Numbered from the stretch's first letter, positions 1 through 8,308 are shown. The stretch: 64,000 nucleotides of DNA from Bifidobacterium reuteri DSM 23975 (GCF_000741695.1 NZ_JGZK01000004.1:144375-208374), one strand, 5' to 3'. The notes: generated by a model from the letters alone, not told the origin. Numbers and translations: made by a program.

Positions 1-645
1 GCCGCCGCCGACGTACAACGCCACATGATCGTAATGCAAACCGCCATTGGTGCCATTGGTGTACTTGTAAATCAGGATGTCGCCTGGCTGAAGAGAACCA
101 TCGGTGACCACATATCCGCCAGGCACATTCACATACTCTTCGGGCCAGCCGTGGAAATTGATGCCACGGGCCGCCAGAGCACTGGTGACCAACGCCGTGC
201 AGTCCATGGAAGCGCCGATGAGCGAATATGCACGATCGATCGAAGCCGCAGCGTCGGCAGAAGCGGTGGCTCCGGAGTCGGAATAGCTCAACGAGGACCG
301 GGAGTCATCGCGGCTTGCCGCCTGTGATTGGGATTGGCTCTGGGCCTCAGCAGCCTTCTTGGCCGCCTCCTCCTGAGCTTTCTTCTGCGCCTCGGCATCC
401 TTTTCGGCCTGCGATTGAGTCTGCGGAACGTTCAGGCTTTCAACATCACCCCAGCTGGAGTCACTGGAAACATCGGTCGAAGTGGCTTCAGCGACAAAAT
501 CCTTACGCACCTGACTGTAGGAGGGGAAGGACTTGGTGGAAGTGACGGTTCCCTCGTCAGCCGCAGCTGCCGGCGCCAAGGAAACCAGACTTGCGGTCAC
601 CGCGCACGCAGCGACCACGGAAGCTATCTTGGAATCAATCCTCAT
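1..645 (-). CDS. Secreted NlpC/P60-type peptidoglycan hydrolase (3' end beyond window)
   Basis: Reads leftwards from an ATG at 643-645, preceded by a GGAG ribosome site, and runs off the left edge (215 codons visible). The N-terminus (MRIDSKIASVVAACAVTASL) is a signal peptide. A Gln/Ala/Lys-rich linker follows, then an NlpC/P60-like domain with the catalytic Cys in MDCTALVTSAL and the catalytic His in HYDHVALYVGG. Family members cleave peptide cross-links of peptidoglycan outside the cell and help daughter cells separate. The next gene on the same strand is another wall hydrolase with a CHAP domain, so this is a small cell-wall remodelling pair. A possible -10 (TACAGT) lies just upstream of the start. 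The C-terminal end of the domain is not visible. Confidence 0.85.
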   Translation of the reverse strand, partial: MRIDSKIASVVAACAVTASLVSLAPAAAADEGTVTSTKSFPSYSQVRKDFVAEATSTDVSSDSSWGDVESLNVPQTQSQAEKDAEAQKKAQEEAAKKAAEAQSQSQSQAASRDDSRSSLSYSDSGATASADAAASIDRAYSLIGASMDCTALVTSALAARGINFHGWPEEYVNVPGGYVVTDGSLQPGDILIYKYTNGTNGGLHYDHVALYVGGG

Positions 646-881
646 AACTCCATTACTGTACACGACCCCGATTCCCGCAACATATGCTTGGCGAAGCAGG
701 ACACTATGAAATACCACACACCCTTCGGCGTGTTGACCAACCGCTTTATCGTTCAGCGAATATCAGAAACCTTGTATACCACGTCAGCGCACAACCGAAG
801 ACCGTACCAAAATGTCAGCCACATTCTCAGCGCAACCGACACGTTGCTGACTCAACGCCATAAAGCATTGGCAGTCAAGCA

Positions 882-1841
882 TCAGTAATGAATGTATTGC
901 AACGCGCCGGCCTGCGCGGCGGAGAACGTACGGCTGGAAATCACGCCGAGGCCTTTGTAATTCGATTCGGAAATCTCAATGGAGCCATCGGCATTGACCT
1001 TCTCGACCACGGCGACATGGCCATAATAGGAATCGGCGTGCTCCTGCCCCGGTGCGAACACCACCACATCGCCGACATGGCGGGGTGTGTTATCCACCCA
1101 GTACCCGCGTGCGCTTGCGGATTCGGCCCATGAAACGGCGTCGCCGAAGTTGCCGCCGACCGGCAGACCCAATTGCACGCGACGCTCGTATGCGTACCAC
1201 GTGCACTGGCCCCACGGATAGTTGTTGGCGTTGGCACCCGTATCATGATTCGGGTTGAATCCCGCCGGCAGCGCGCCCTGGTCCTGATCCATAAGGTCGG
1301 AGACCGTGACATTCTGAGCCGTATTGCGGTTCATCAAAGCGGTGTCCAACGAGCTGTCGGATACGCTCAAATCCCATCCGCCATTGGAATCAGTGGATGC
1401 AGACTGGACACTGGAGGAATCGTTCAAATCGGAACGGGCCTCGGAACGGGATGCAGTTCCAGTATCGGCCACACGCTTGAGCTGCGTGGTCGTCGTGGTG
1501 GTGGTTTCAGCGAGCGGGATGTCCTCGTTCGCGTTGGAGAACGCCATTGCCCCTGCGGCGGTGCCCACCAGAGCCGCCAGCGATGCGGAAGCAAGAATAT
1601 GGCTACGACGTTCGGCCGCTCGAGCCGCCTGACGGATGGAGCGACGGGTCTGCGGAGCAATCTCGTTGATTTTTTCAGCCACTGCGGGATCCAGTCCCAG
1701 TACTGCCGCATCGTCGCCCGCAGACTGCACGGCGCGTACGGAACGAATGGAATGGGTGCCCTTTCCGGAGGCGAACAGCGCCTTCGCTAAGCTGAACTTC
1801 TGGCGCGAGACCGCGGTCGCTTTGTGCGAAGCATGCTTCAT
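882..1841 (-). CDS. CHAP-domain cell-wall amidase/endopeptidase
   Basis: 319 residues. The ATG at 1839-1841 is chosen because AAGGAG lies about 11 nt upstream; the frame stays open further upstream but has no ribosome site there. The protein has a basic N-terminal stretch, a membrane/signal segment around residues 80-105 (ILASASLAALVGTAAGAMAF), a Thr/Ser-rich linker, and a C-terminal CHAP domain. The likely nucleophile Cys is in YPWGQCTWYAYERR and the His in YYGHVAVVEKV, followed by ESNYKG. CHAP enzymes cut amide bonds in peptidoglycan. The signal sequence is unusually far from the start, as in several bifidobacterial wall hydrolases. Function is clear at family level; the exact bond cut is not. 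Confidence 0.85.
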   Translation of the reverse strand: MKHASHKATAVSRQKFSLAKALFASGKGTHSIRSVRAVQSAGDDAAVLGLDPAVAEKINEIAPQTRRSIRQAARAAERRSHILASASLAALVGTAAGAMAFSNANEDIPLAETTTTTTTQLKRVADTGTASRSEARSDLNDSSSVQSASTDSNGGWDLSVSDSSLDTALMNRNTAQNVTVSDLMDQDQGALPAGFNPNHDTGANANNYPWGQCTWYAYERRVQLGLPVGGNFGDAVSWAESASARGYWVDNTPRHVGDVVVFAPGQEHADSYYGHVAVVEKVNADGSIEISESNYKGLGVISSRTFSAAQAGALQYIHY

Positions 1842-2055
1842 ACTCTGTAAACTCCTTGGTTGGGCTGACGACACCACTATGCTGTGCGCTGCCGTACCGA
1901 CACTGATGCTTACTGTACAACGACCACGTGTCATAGGGATGTTCACATTGACTCAGCCGGCAGCTCGTCAAACGATATACGAGCCTCGCGACTGCGCATG
2001 TCGCATCCGCTAATCGAGCACATCAAGGCATTCTTCAGACCCGACGATTACCCTT

Positions 2056-3204
2056 ATGCGCGTGACTACGACAGTAAAGATTCCTCATTCCATCATGCCG
2101 GAAGACGGTCGGTTCGGTTCCGGCCCGAGCAAGGTCCGCCCCGAGCAGATCGCCGCCTTGGAAGCCGGCACCACCACATTGATGGGCACCTCGCACCGTC
2201 AGGCACCGGTCAAGCAGCTGGTCGGCTCCATCCGCAGCGGGCTGAGCGACTTCTTCCGTCTTCCGGACGGTTACGAAATCGCACTGGGCAACGGCGGCGC
2301 CAGCGCTTTTTGGGAGATCGCCTGCGCCTCGCTGATCACCCGCCGCGCCGCGTTCGGCACCTATGGTTCGTTCAGCGCGAAATTCGCCACATCGGCCGCG
2401 AACGCTCCGTTCCTTGAGAAGCCGGCCCTGTTCGCCTCCGATCCCGGCACCTATCGTCTGCCCGAATTCACCGAAGGCGTGGACGCCTACTGCTGGGCGC
2501 ATAACGAAACCTCCACCGGCGTGGCGGCACCCGTACGCCGCGTGCCGGGCAGTCAGGAATCCGGGGCCCTCACCATCATCGACGGCACCAGTGCGGCCGG
2601 TGCCCTGCCGGTGGACATCAGCCAGACCGACGTGTACTACTTCTCCCCCCAGAAGGCATTCGGATCGGATGGAGGCCTCTGGGTAGCCGTGCTCTCCCCG
2701 GCGGCCATCGAACGAGCCGAACGAGTGGAGTCCAGCGCACATCTGGACGGCGTGCGCCGCTGGGTGCCCCCATTCCTCTCGCTCACCAGCGCTTTGGCGA
2801 ACTCCCGCAAGGACCAGACGCTGAACACGCCGTCAGTGGCCAATCTCATCATGATGGAGAATCAGGTCCGATGGCTCAACGACAACGGGGGCTTGGACTG
2901 GGCTACCGCGCGATGCGCCAAGTCCGCGTCGTTGCTCTATTCCTGGGCGGAACAGTCCTCCTATGCGCAGCCATTCGTCGCCGACCCCGCAGCACGCTCC
3001 CATTCAGTGGTGACCATCGATCTGGACGAGCATGTCCAAGCCAATCAGGTGCTGGCGATATTGCGCGAAAACGGCATCGTGGATTGCGCCGGATACCGCA
3101 AGCTGGGCCGCAACCAGTTGCGCATAGGCGTGTTCCCGTCCGTGGAGCCTGCGGATGTGGTGAATCTGACCAAGTGCATCGACTATGTAGTCGATCGCCT
3201 GTAA
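2056..3204 (+). CDS. serC: Phosphoserine aminotransferase
   Basis: 382 residues, the usual size for the actinobacterial SerC branch. It makes 3-phosphoserine from 3-phosphohydroxypyruvate and glutamate in cytosolic serine synthesis, using PLP. The start region (FGSGPSKVRPEQ) is the family hallmark. The PLP lysine is K200 in YYFSPQKAFGSDGG, and STSAAGALPVDIS-like residues around 178-190 line the cofactor pocket. It is transcribed alone and divergently from the CHAP hydrolase. The start has no obvious Shine-Dalgarno; an ATG 13 codons downstream is an alternative. A hairpin-rich dispersed repeat follows the gene. Confidence 0.93.
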   Translation: MRVTTTVKIPHSIMPEDGRFGSGPSKVRPEQIAALEAGTTTLMGTSHRQAPVKQLVGSIRSGLSDFFRLPDGYEIALGNGGASAFWEIACASLITRRAAFGTYGSFSAKFATSAANAPFLEKPALFASDPGTYRLPEFTEGVDAYCWAHNETSTGVAAPVRRVPGSQESGALTIIDGTSAAGALPVDISQTDVYYFSPQKAFGSDGGLWVAVLSPAAIERAERVESSAHLDGVRRWVPPFLSLTSALANSRKDQTLNTPSVANLIMMENQVRWLNDNGGLDWATARCAKSASLLYSWAEQSSYAQPFVADPAARSHSVVTIDLDEHVQANQVLAILRENGIVDCAGYRKLGRNQLRIGVFPSVEPADVVNLTKCIDYVVDRL

Positions 3205-3269
3205 CGCGCACACGAGGCACAGGCTCTTTGACCGTTACAAGGCAAGCAGCATTTGTGCCGGAAGTTCGT

Positions 3270-3412
3270 TGACGAAATGACTACCCCTCAGTCCCGCTTC
3301 GCGGGACAGCTCCCCTGACAACTGACCAAGGGAGCCGGAACACAGTGATCTGGGTTAGTTCACCGGTGACAGTGGTTTCGAACGGCTCCCCTGACAAGGG
3401 GAGCCGGAATAC
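3270..3412. repeat. Dispersed hairpin repeat, copy 1 (CCCTCAGTC...GGGAGCC)
   Basis: Begins CCCTCAGTCCCGCTTCGCGG and ends in a perfect 10-bp stem with a 4-nt loop (CGGCTCCCCT / AGGGGAGCCG, 3383-3406). Related copies lie at 20040-20196 and 50160-50216. All are intergenic and share the CCCTCAGTC lead, a CGCTTCGCG mini-hairpin and a GGGAGCC end. A REP/MITE-like element is likely; no coding capacity. Confidence 0.7.
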
Positions 3413-3458
3413 GGTCAACGAATTACTGGCACAAGACTGCAGCAAGGGGAGAATCGTG

Positions 3459-3488
3459 GTAAAGAGGACGTTTGACGTTCCTCTTTAC
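3459..3488 (+). promoter_or_regulatory. Perfect 10-bp hairpin in the leader of the DUF2530 gene
   Basis: GTAAAGAGGA and TCCTCTTTAC flank a 10-nt loop, ending 8 nt before the first ATG of the DUF2530 gene. It lacks a T-tract, so it is more likely an operator or a structured leader than a terminator. Confidence 0.5.
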
Positions 3489-3496
3489 TACAGTCT

Positions 3497-3757
3497 ATGA
3501 CTATGAAGTTTGCGCCCATCATCGACCCAGCCGTTCGCAAACCCGCACCCAAGCCGGTGCGGGTCGATTTGCGTAAGGTGTTCGGTATCGGCACCGGTCT
3601 ATGGGCCGCGGCGCTCATCGTCTCGCTCATCATGATGACCCTCGGCATGGGATCGGAGTCATTGGTCGTTCTGTGCGCGTCCGGCGTCATCATCGGGCTG
3701 CTGTTGCTGATCTGGGAATTCTTCGACCGGTGGGATTACCGCCGTTTGGGCCTGTAG
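3497..3757 (+). CDS. DUF2530-family small membrane protein
   Basis: 86 residues. It has an N-terminal basic/proline stretch and then two hydrophobic segments (about residues 35-52 and 56-74: LWAAALIVSLIMMTLGMG and LVVLCASGVIIGLLLLIW). The GTGLWAAAL motif and the WEFFDRWDYRR tail resemble DUF2530, a family restricted to Actinobacteria with no known function. The ATG at 3497 or the one at 3503 could be used. It stands alone between serC and the convergent kinase-like gene. A conspicuous inverted repeat sits directly in front of the start. Confidence 0.7.
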   Translation: MTMKFAPIIDPAVRKPAPKPVRVDLRKVFGIGTGLWAAALIVSLIMMTLGMGSESLVVLCASGVIIGLLLLIWEFFDRWDYRRLGL

Positions 3758-3855
3758 GCGAGCCGTCTCAACATACCCCACGACCGCCCTACCATTCTTC
3801 GGTATTCTCCCGTCTTTACTGCACGTCATCACCGCATTGTGATACTGGATTGCAA

Positions 3856-5049
3856 TCAGTGTGCCAGAGGCAAGGTCAACGTAAACGTGCTGCCCTGACC
3901 GGGAGCGCTCCACACCGACACATCGCCATGATGGGTCAATGCCACGTGCTTGACAATGGCCAGACCTAGCCCCACGCCATCTGCCGTACGTTCGGTCTGA
4001 GAGGAACCACGATAGAAGCGCTCAAAGATCCGGCTCTGGTCCTGTTTCGCGATGCCTCTGCCCTGATCTATTACGCGAATGGCCGCATGCTCTCCATCCT
4101 TGGTGGCCACGGCAGACACATTGACGATGCCGCCTTCCTGCGAATACCCTATGGCGTTCTCCACGAGTTTGGTCACCGCACTGTCGAGCTGATCGGCCTG
4201 TCCATTGACCACCAGCGCATCGTCACCCTTGAGGTTCAGCCGCACGTCGGCGCGTTGCGCTTCCGGCTCAAGCCGCTGCATCGTGACCCGCAGAACGTCC
4301 ATCACATTGAGGCGGTTAGCGGATGAAGGCGTGATGGGCTCCTGAGCGCGGATCAGCAACAGCAGGTCGGAGACCATATGATTGAGCTTGTTGCAACTGG
4401 AACGCACCTGGCGCGCATCGTCGACCAATTGTTCGTGGTCAAGATCATCACGTTCAAGCACATCAGCCAATTGGCCCAATGCCTCCGTGGGTTTGAGCAG
4501 CTGCTCGGATACGTTCGTGATGAACGAATCACGAACATGCCCGAATCGCACCACTTCGCTCACATCTGACACCAATACGATGACGAACGCATCACTGATT
4601 CGCGCCACAGTGACCTTCAGCCAGTTCGGACGCGTCACCGACCGGGTGACCACACGCCCGCCGTCGCCCCTGTCCCCACCCGCGTAACGTTCGGGAGTGT
4701 TTGTGGTCACATCGAACTGGCGCTTGCCTCCCGATCGACGGGCCTGACGCACGGCCTTCAATACCTCGGAATCGATGATGGCGTCCCCCTCCACCACACC
4801 GAGCTGGTAGGCAGCCGGACTGCATCGGACAACGGCATCATGCTCGTCGACCACGATGGAAGCACCGGGAATCATGGCCAGCAACGCCCTGGTATCGTCC
4901 GACAGATCATCCGAATCGTCATGCTCATGCGATGAGGCGATTGAGACCCGATGCGTCACGATGCCGATCGCCATGACGACGACTAGCACTACGAACGCGA
5001 TGGATAGTATGGTAAGAATCGTAAGCACGACGACCGGCATCTGTGTCAT
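3856..5049 (-). CDS. SenX3/PhoR-like sensor kinase with degenerate H-box
   Basis: 397 residues from the ATG at 5047-5049 (GGAAG about 10 nt upstream). One N-terminal membrane segment (VVLTILTILSIAFVVLVVVM), a PAS-like region, then a dimerisation helix and an ATPase domain. The ATPase boxes are present: N box (VTKLVENAIGYSQEG), G1 (DQGRGIAKQDQSRIFERFYRG) and G2 (GVGLGLAIVKHV). The H-box normally reads NVSHELKTP, with His as phospho-acceptor; here it reads NVSEQLLKP, with Glu at residue 182 (GAG, 4504-4506 complement). As read, it cannot autophosphorylate in the classical way. The phoU and gpm neighbours mirror the mycobacterial senX3 locus, but no response regulator gene is adjacent. It may act as a phosphatase, a scaffold or a decayed sensor. 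Confidence 0.85.
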   Translation of the reverse strand: MTQMPVVVLTILTILSIAFVVLVVVMAIGIVTHRVSIASSHEHDDSDDLSDDTRALLAMIPGASIVVDEHDAVVRCSPAAYQLGVVEGDAIIDSEVLKAVRQARRSGGKRQFDVTTNTPERYAGGDRGDGGRVVTRSVTRPNWLKVTVARISDAFVIVLVSDVSEVVRFGHVRDSFITNVSEQLLKPTEALGQLADVLERDDLDHEQLVDDARQVRSSCNKLNHMVSDLLLLIRAQEPITPSSANRLNVMDVLRVTMQRLEPEAQRADVRLNLKGDDALVVNGQADQLDSAVTKLVENAIGYSQEGGIVNVSAVATKDGEHAAIRVIDQGRGIAKQDQSRIFERFYRGSSQTERTADGVGLGLAIVKHVALTHHGDVSVWSAPGQGSTFTLTLPLAH

Positions 5050-5104
5050 GAGACCATTCTTCCACAGGTCTTCATGGACCCGGGTGTTTCGGTACGGCGC
5101 GCCG

Positions 5105-5147
5105 ACAATATGAATGATAAGTGAACAGTCCAATGAACAGTTGAACA
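5105..5147. promoter_or_regulatory. Repeated GTTCA motifs, candidate PHO box
   Basis: On the minus strand the kinase-phoU intergenic region carries GTTCA, GTTCATT, GTTCACT and ATTCAT in tandem. The last units are 11 nt apart, the spacing of actinobacterial PHO-box repeats. Position between phoU and the kinase-like gene fits phosphate control. The spacing is not uniform, so this is tentative. Confidence 0.3.
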
Positions 5148-5243
5148 ACAAGAGGTTGCGATTATCTACGTTGATGTAGCATGTCGCAGCCGGAATAATA
5201 CACTGGTACAGGTTGTAATACCACAGCATGAAAGGCTAGAGAA

Positions 5244-5917
5244 ATGCGCGTTATTTTCAACGAGGAGCTGAAGCAGGTTGCTGATGACCTCGACCATATG
5301 GCGCAGGATGTTCGCAAGGCGATCAACGGTGCCGGCGAAGCCCTGTTGAAGCAGGACGTCGAAGCTGCGCAAACCGTCATCGACGGCGACATCGAGATTG
5401 ACGCCCTTGAATCTTCCATCATCGACCAGTGCGTGAAGCTGCTCGCCAAGCAGAACCCGGTTGCCACCGACCTTCGTGTCGTGGTTTCCACCCTGCGTCT
5501 GGCTTCCACCTTCGAGCGTATGGGCGACCTCGCTCGTCACGTGGCCGAGTCCGCACGCCGCACGTACCCGGCGTCCCCGCTGCCTGAGTCCGCTCAGCCG
5601 CTGTTCGCCGACATGATCGAGTTCCTCAACCACACCGCCGACAAACTCGTCGCCCTGCTCGACACCCGCGACGAGAAGCTTGCGGAGAACATCATCCTGT
5701 CGGACGACAAGCTGGACGACCTGCACCACAAGACCTTCGAACTGGCTCTCTCCGATGAAGTGACCCGTCAGCAGACCACCGATATCGTACTGCTGGGCCG
5801 CTTCCTGGAGCGCTTGGCGATCACGCCGTCTCCGCTGCCCGTCGTGTGGCGTACATCGTCTCCGGCTTCGACCCTTCCAAGAAGCCCACTCGCGACGAAG
5901 GCACCGACATCGACTGA
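5244..5917 (+). pseudogene. phoU: phoU with a single-base frameshift near its end
   Basis: PhoU is a helical-bundle repressor of phosphate uptake that acts through PstSCAB and a PhoR/SenX3-type kinase. From the ATG at 5244 the frame encodes a good PhoU (two three-helix repeats; ASTFERMGDLARHVAES in the first) as far as GRFLERL at about 5816. There the expected GDHAVSAARRVAYIVSGFDP appears one frame over and ends at a TGA at 5915-5917, giving the family's usual ~224 residues. Restoring one G in the TTGG run at 5815-5817 rejoins the frames. Without it the protein ends in about 60 unrelated residues (stop 6015-6017). This is a real mutation or a sequencing error. Confidence 0.85.
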
Positions 5918-6064
5918 TGCGCGGTCACGCGATGGCATAATTCAATACCTATCCCCTCGGGGATGCCCGAAACGGCGATCCGGTTACGACTGGACGCCGT
6001 TTTCTTTTGCCGTATGATGCACCCTGCCGCAACCGGCAACGAGCCCGGCAACGAAACGACGGCT

Positions 6065-6235
6065 CCACGGTGTAGGGAACTTCCCATGATGTAGGGAATT
6101 CCCCATCATGTAGGGACCCTTGTATCAGCAACAACATGTTTTCGGCGGAATCAAGCCGTTTTCAATCCCTACATCATGGGCGTTTCCCTACACCGTGGGC
6201 ATATCCCTACACGGTGGTGTTTTCACTACACGGTG
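6065..6235. repeat. 19-bp period array: 3 direct + 4 inverted TGTAGGGA units
   Basis: TGTAGGGA occurs at 6071, 6090 and 6109. Its complement TCCCTACA occurs at 6166, 6185 and 6204, with the variant TCACTACA at 6223. Every step within each arm is exactly 19 nt. Flanking bases are also partly shared (about CCCAYGRTGTAGGGA). The arms surround a 49-nt centre. The array fills the intergenic space between phoU and gpm; no reading frame uses it. Confidence 0.85.
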
Positions 6236-6255
6236 GGTATGATATTCGGATATGC

Positions 6256-6290
6256 AAAAGGGGAAGCCACAATAGTGGCTTCCCCTTAGG
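6256..6290 (-). terminator. Rho-independent terminator of gpm
   Basis: A 13-bp stem (AAGGGGAAGCCAC / GTGGCTTCCCCTT) with an AATA loop lies just after the gpm stop. On the minus strand it is followed by TTTTGC. Confidence 0.85.
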
Positions 6291-6315
6291 TGATATGCGC
6301 TCTTGACGAGCTAGC

Positions 6316-7056
6316 TCACTTCTGGCCCTGAGCGGCGACAGCGGCAGCACCGGCAGCGGCGGCTTCCGGATCCAGGTACTCGCCACGCGGCTTGATCGGC
6401 TTGAAGTCCTCATCCAGCTCGTACAGCAGCGGGATGGCGGTCGGGATGTTGACCTTGGCGATCTCTTCCTCGGTCAGGTTGTCCAGCATCTTGACGATGG
6501 CGCGGAGGCTGTTGCCGTGAGCGGCGATCAGCACGGTCTTGCCGGCACGCAGCTGCGGCTCGATGTCGGACTTGAAGTACGGCTCAACGCGCTTGACCAC
6601 ATCGGCCAGGCACTCGGCTTCCGGAACCGGGTCGCCGGTGTAGCGCGGATCGTGGTTCTGCGCGTACTGGTCGTCCGGATCGATCTCGGGCGGCGGGGTG
6701 GCGTAGGAACGACGCCACAGCATGAACTTCTCGTCACCGTATTCCTGACGAATCTCGGTCTTGTTCTTGCCCTGCAGAGCGCCGTAGTGACGCTCGTTGA
6801 GACGCCAGCTACGCTCGACCGGAATCCACAGACGATCTGCGGAATCCAGAGCGATGTTGGCGGTGTTGATGGCGCGACGCAGCAGGGAGGTGAACACGAT
6901 GTCCGGAAGGACGTTCTTCTCCTTGAGCAGCTCGCCGCCGCGCTTGGCTTCGGCTTCACCCTGCTCGGTCAGCGGTACGTCGACCCAGCCGGTGAACTGA
7001 TTGGTTTTATTCCATGCGCTCTGTCCATGACGGAGCAGTACTAGTTTGTAAGACAT
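6316..7056 (-). CDS. gpmA: 2,3-bisphosphoglycerate-dependent phosphoglycerate mutase
   Basis: 246 residues. It interconverts 3- and 2-phosphoglycerate in glycolysis (lower half of the bifid shunt). The catalytic phospho-His is H10 in [10 protein letters not shown]. The second His is near residue 181 in [26 protein letters not shown] and RRSYATPPP are the substrate-loop signatures of the dPGM family. The Ala-rich C-terminal tail (about 15 residues) is typical of bifidobacterial copies. A strong terminator follows. Linkage with phoU and a SenX3-like gene recalls the mycobacterial gpm1-senX3 neighbourhood. Confidence 0.95.
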   Translation of the reverse strand: MSYKLVLLRHGQSAWNKTNQFTGWVDVPLTEQGEAEAKRGGELLKEKNVLPDIVFTSLLRRAINTANIALDSADRLWIPVERSWRLNERHYGALQGKNKTEIRQEYGDEKFMLWRRSYATPPPEIDPDDQYAQNHDPRYTGDPVPEAECLADVVKRVEPYFKSDIEPQLRAGKTVLIAAHGNSLRAIVKMLDNLTEEEIAKVNIPTAIPLLYELDEDFKPIKPRGEYLDPEAAAAGAAAVAAQGQK

Positions 7057-7213
7057 ACGGCCAGTCTACCGCCCCATGACGCCAAACGCGAGCATTCATC
7101 TTATGTTTTATGCATCGTTTAGACAGCGTTGGCATAATCGCAGGCGATTGCAAGCGTTATTCGTAGACAATCGCGGACTGCGGCAAGTCCCGCCGAGGCA
7201 ACATCCGTCTCCA

Positions 7214-8200
7214 TCAGAAGGACACCGCCACGGACACGACCACCACCACGGCGAACAACAAGGTCTGGAAACCGGCGTCGTTCAGCGCCGTGCGGAATTG
7301 ATGCCTGAATGCGCTGGATACCATGCGAATCGGCACGGCGACGCCGGAGATCAGTACAACGGCACCCCAAGGCATCCACAGCATCATGCAGATGAACGAG
7401 CCGATCACCCATGCGATAATGCAGCACACCGCCAACAGCACCGAGGCTCTCCGCTCCCCCAAGCGAACCGCCAAGGTCCGCTTGCCATGAATCCGATCGC
7501 CGTCGATGTCACGCAGATTGTTGACCATCAGCAGCATCACCGCATTCAATCCGCAACAGACCGCCGCCGCGACGCCCAGCCCGTCCACAGCGCCAGCCAA
7601 CGCATATTCGGTGCCCAGTACGGCGGCAAGCCCGAAGAACAGGAACACAGCGACTTCACCAAAACCGGCATACCCGTAGGGATGTCTGCCGCCGGTATAG
7701 AACCAGCCGGCCGCCACCGAGAGCGCGCCCACAGCCAGAAGCCACCACGCCTGCGAGAGGACCACCGCCACAAGCCCAGCCACGCATGCAAGACCCGCTG
7801 CGACACCGGCGGCACACAGCACCTGCTTGGGCGGCACCCCGGAGGCCACCAACCTCCGAGGTTTGGCGTCACGGCCATTGCGTCCGGAATCCGATTCGTC
7901 TGCATCGCGCCCTTCATCGGTGCCGCGCACGCCATCGGAATAATCATTGGCGAGATTGACCGCGATCTGCAGCAACAACGTCACCGCCAAGCACAGGATG
8001 AACACCGGCCAGAATCGGCTGAGCAACGCCGAGTACAACACGCCTCGCGCCACGCATTGCGGAGGCGTGGGGTATACCAAGGTGCAGATGTTCAGCTCGT
8101 TGATATGCCGGTACGCCACCGCTGCACCTACCAATACAGGGGCGATCGAGGCAGGCAGCGTCTTCGGACGCAATCCACCCATCCATACACGCAGATTCAT
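7214..8200 (-). CDS. menA: UbiA-family prenyltransferase, MenA-like
   Basis: About 328 residues if started at the ATG at 8198-8200, which has GGTGGA just upstream and gives the family-like start MNLRVWMGGLRPKTLPAS. The frame opens further upstream at 8239. The first Asp-rich motif is NLANDYSDGVRGTDEG and the second is NLRDIDGDRIHGKRTLAVR; about eight hydrophobic segments follow. The enzyme attaches a polyprenyl chain to an aromatic acceptor in the membrane; closest by appearance is 1,4-dihydroxy-2-naphthoate prenyltransferase. No other menaquinone gene is in the window, and bifidobacteria are generally thought to lack the pathway, so the acceptor is uncertain. Confidence 0.75.
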   Translation of the reverse strand: MNLRVWMGGLRPKTLPASIAPVLVGAAVAYRHINELNICTLVYPTPPQCVARGVLYSALLSRFWPVFILCLAVTLLLQIAVNLANDYSDGVRGTDEGRDADESDSGRNGRDAKPRRLVASGVPPKQVLCAAGVAAGLACVAGLVAVVLSQAWWLLAVGALSVAAGWFYTGGRHPYGYAGFGEVAVFLFFGLAAVLGTEYALAGAVDGLGVAAAVCCGLNAVMLLMVNNLRDIDGDRIHGKRTLAVRLGERRASVLLAVCCIIAWVIGSFICMMLWMPWGAVVLISGVAVPIRMVSSAFRHQFRTALNDAGFQTLLFAVVVVVSVAVSF

Positions 8201-8267
8201 GGCTTCCACCATACCCGCATGACGCTCTGCATATGTCATGCTTCAGCGAATGACCGCACTACGACAA

Positions 8268-8308
8268 GGTCCCGCCACGCCCATATCAATGATGGGCATG
8301 GCGGGACC
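8268..8308 (-). terminator. Stem-loop between the MFS gene and the UbiA gene
   Basis: A 16-bp near-perfect stem (GGTCCCGCCACGCCCA / TGGGCATGGCGGGACC, one mismatch) follows the stop of the MFS gene at 8359. The T-tract is weak. Confidence 0.65.

Noticed and set aside
882..1946. Longer start for the CHAP protein at 1946
   Set aside because: No ribosome site there; the ATG at 1841 has AAGGAG at proper distance.
6065..6235. CRISPR array
   Set aside because: Units are 8-15 nt, change orientation, and no cas genes lie nearby; spacing is far below repeat-spacer units. The same applies to the arrays at 32.3, 32.5 and 37.5 kb.
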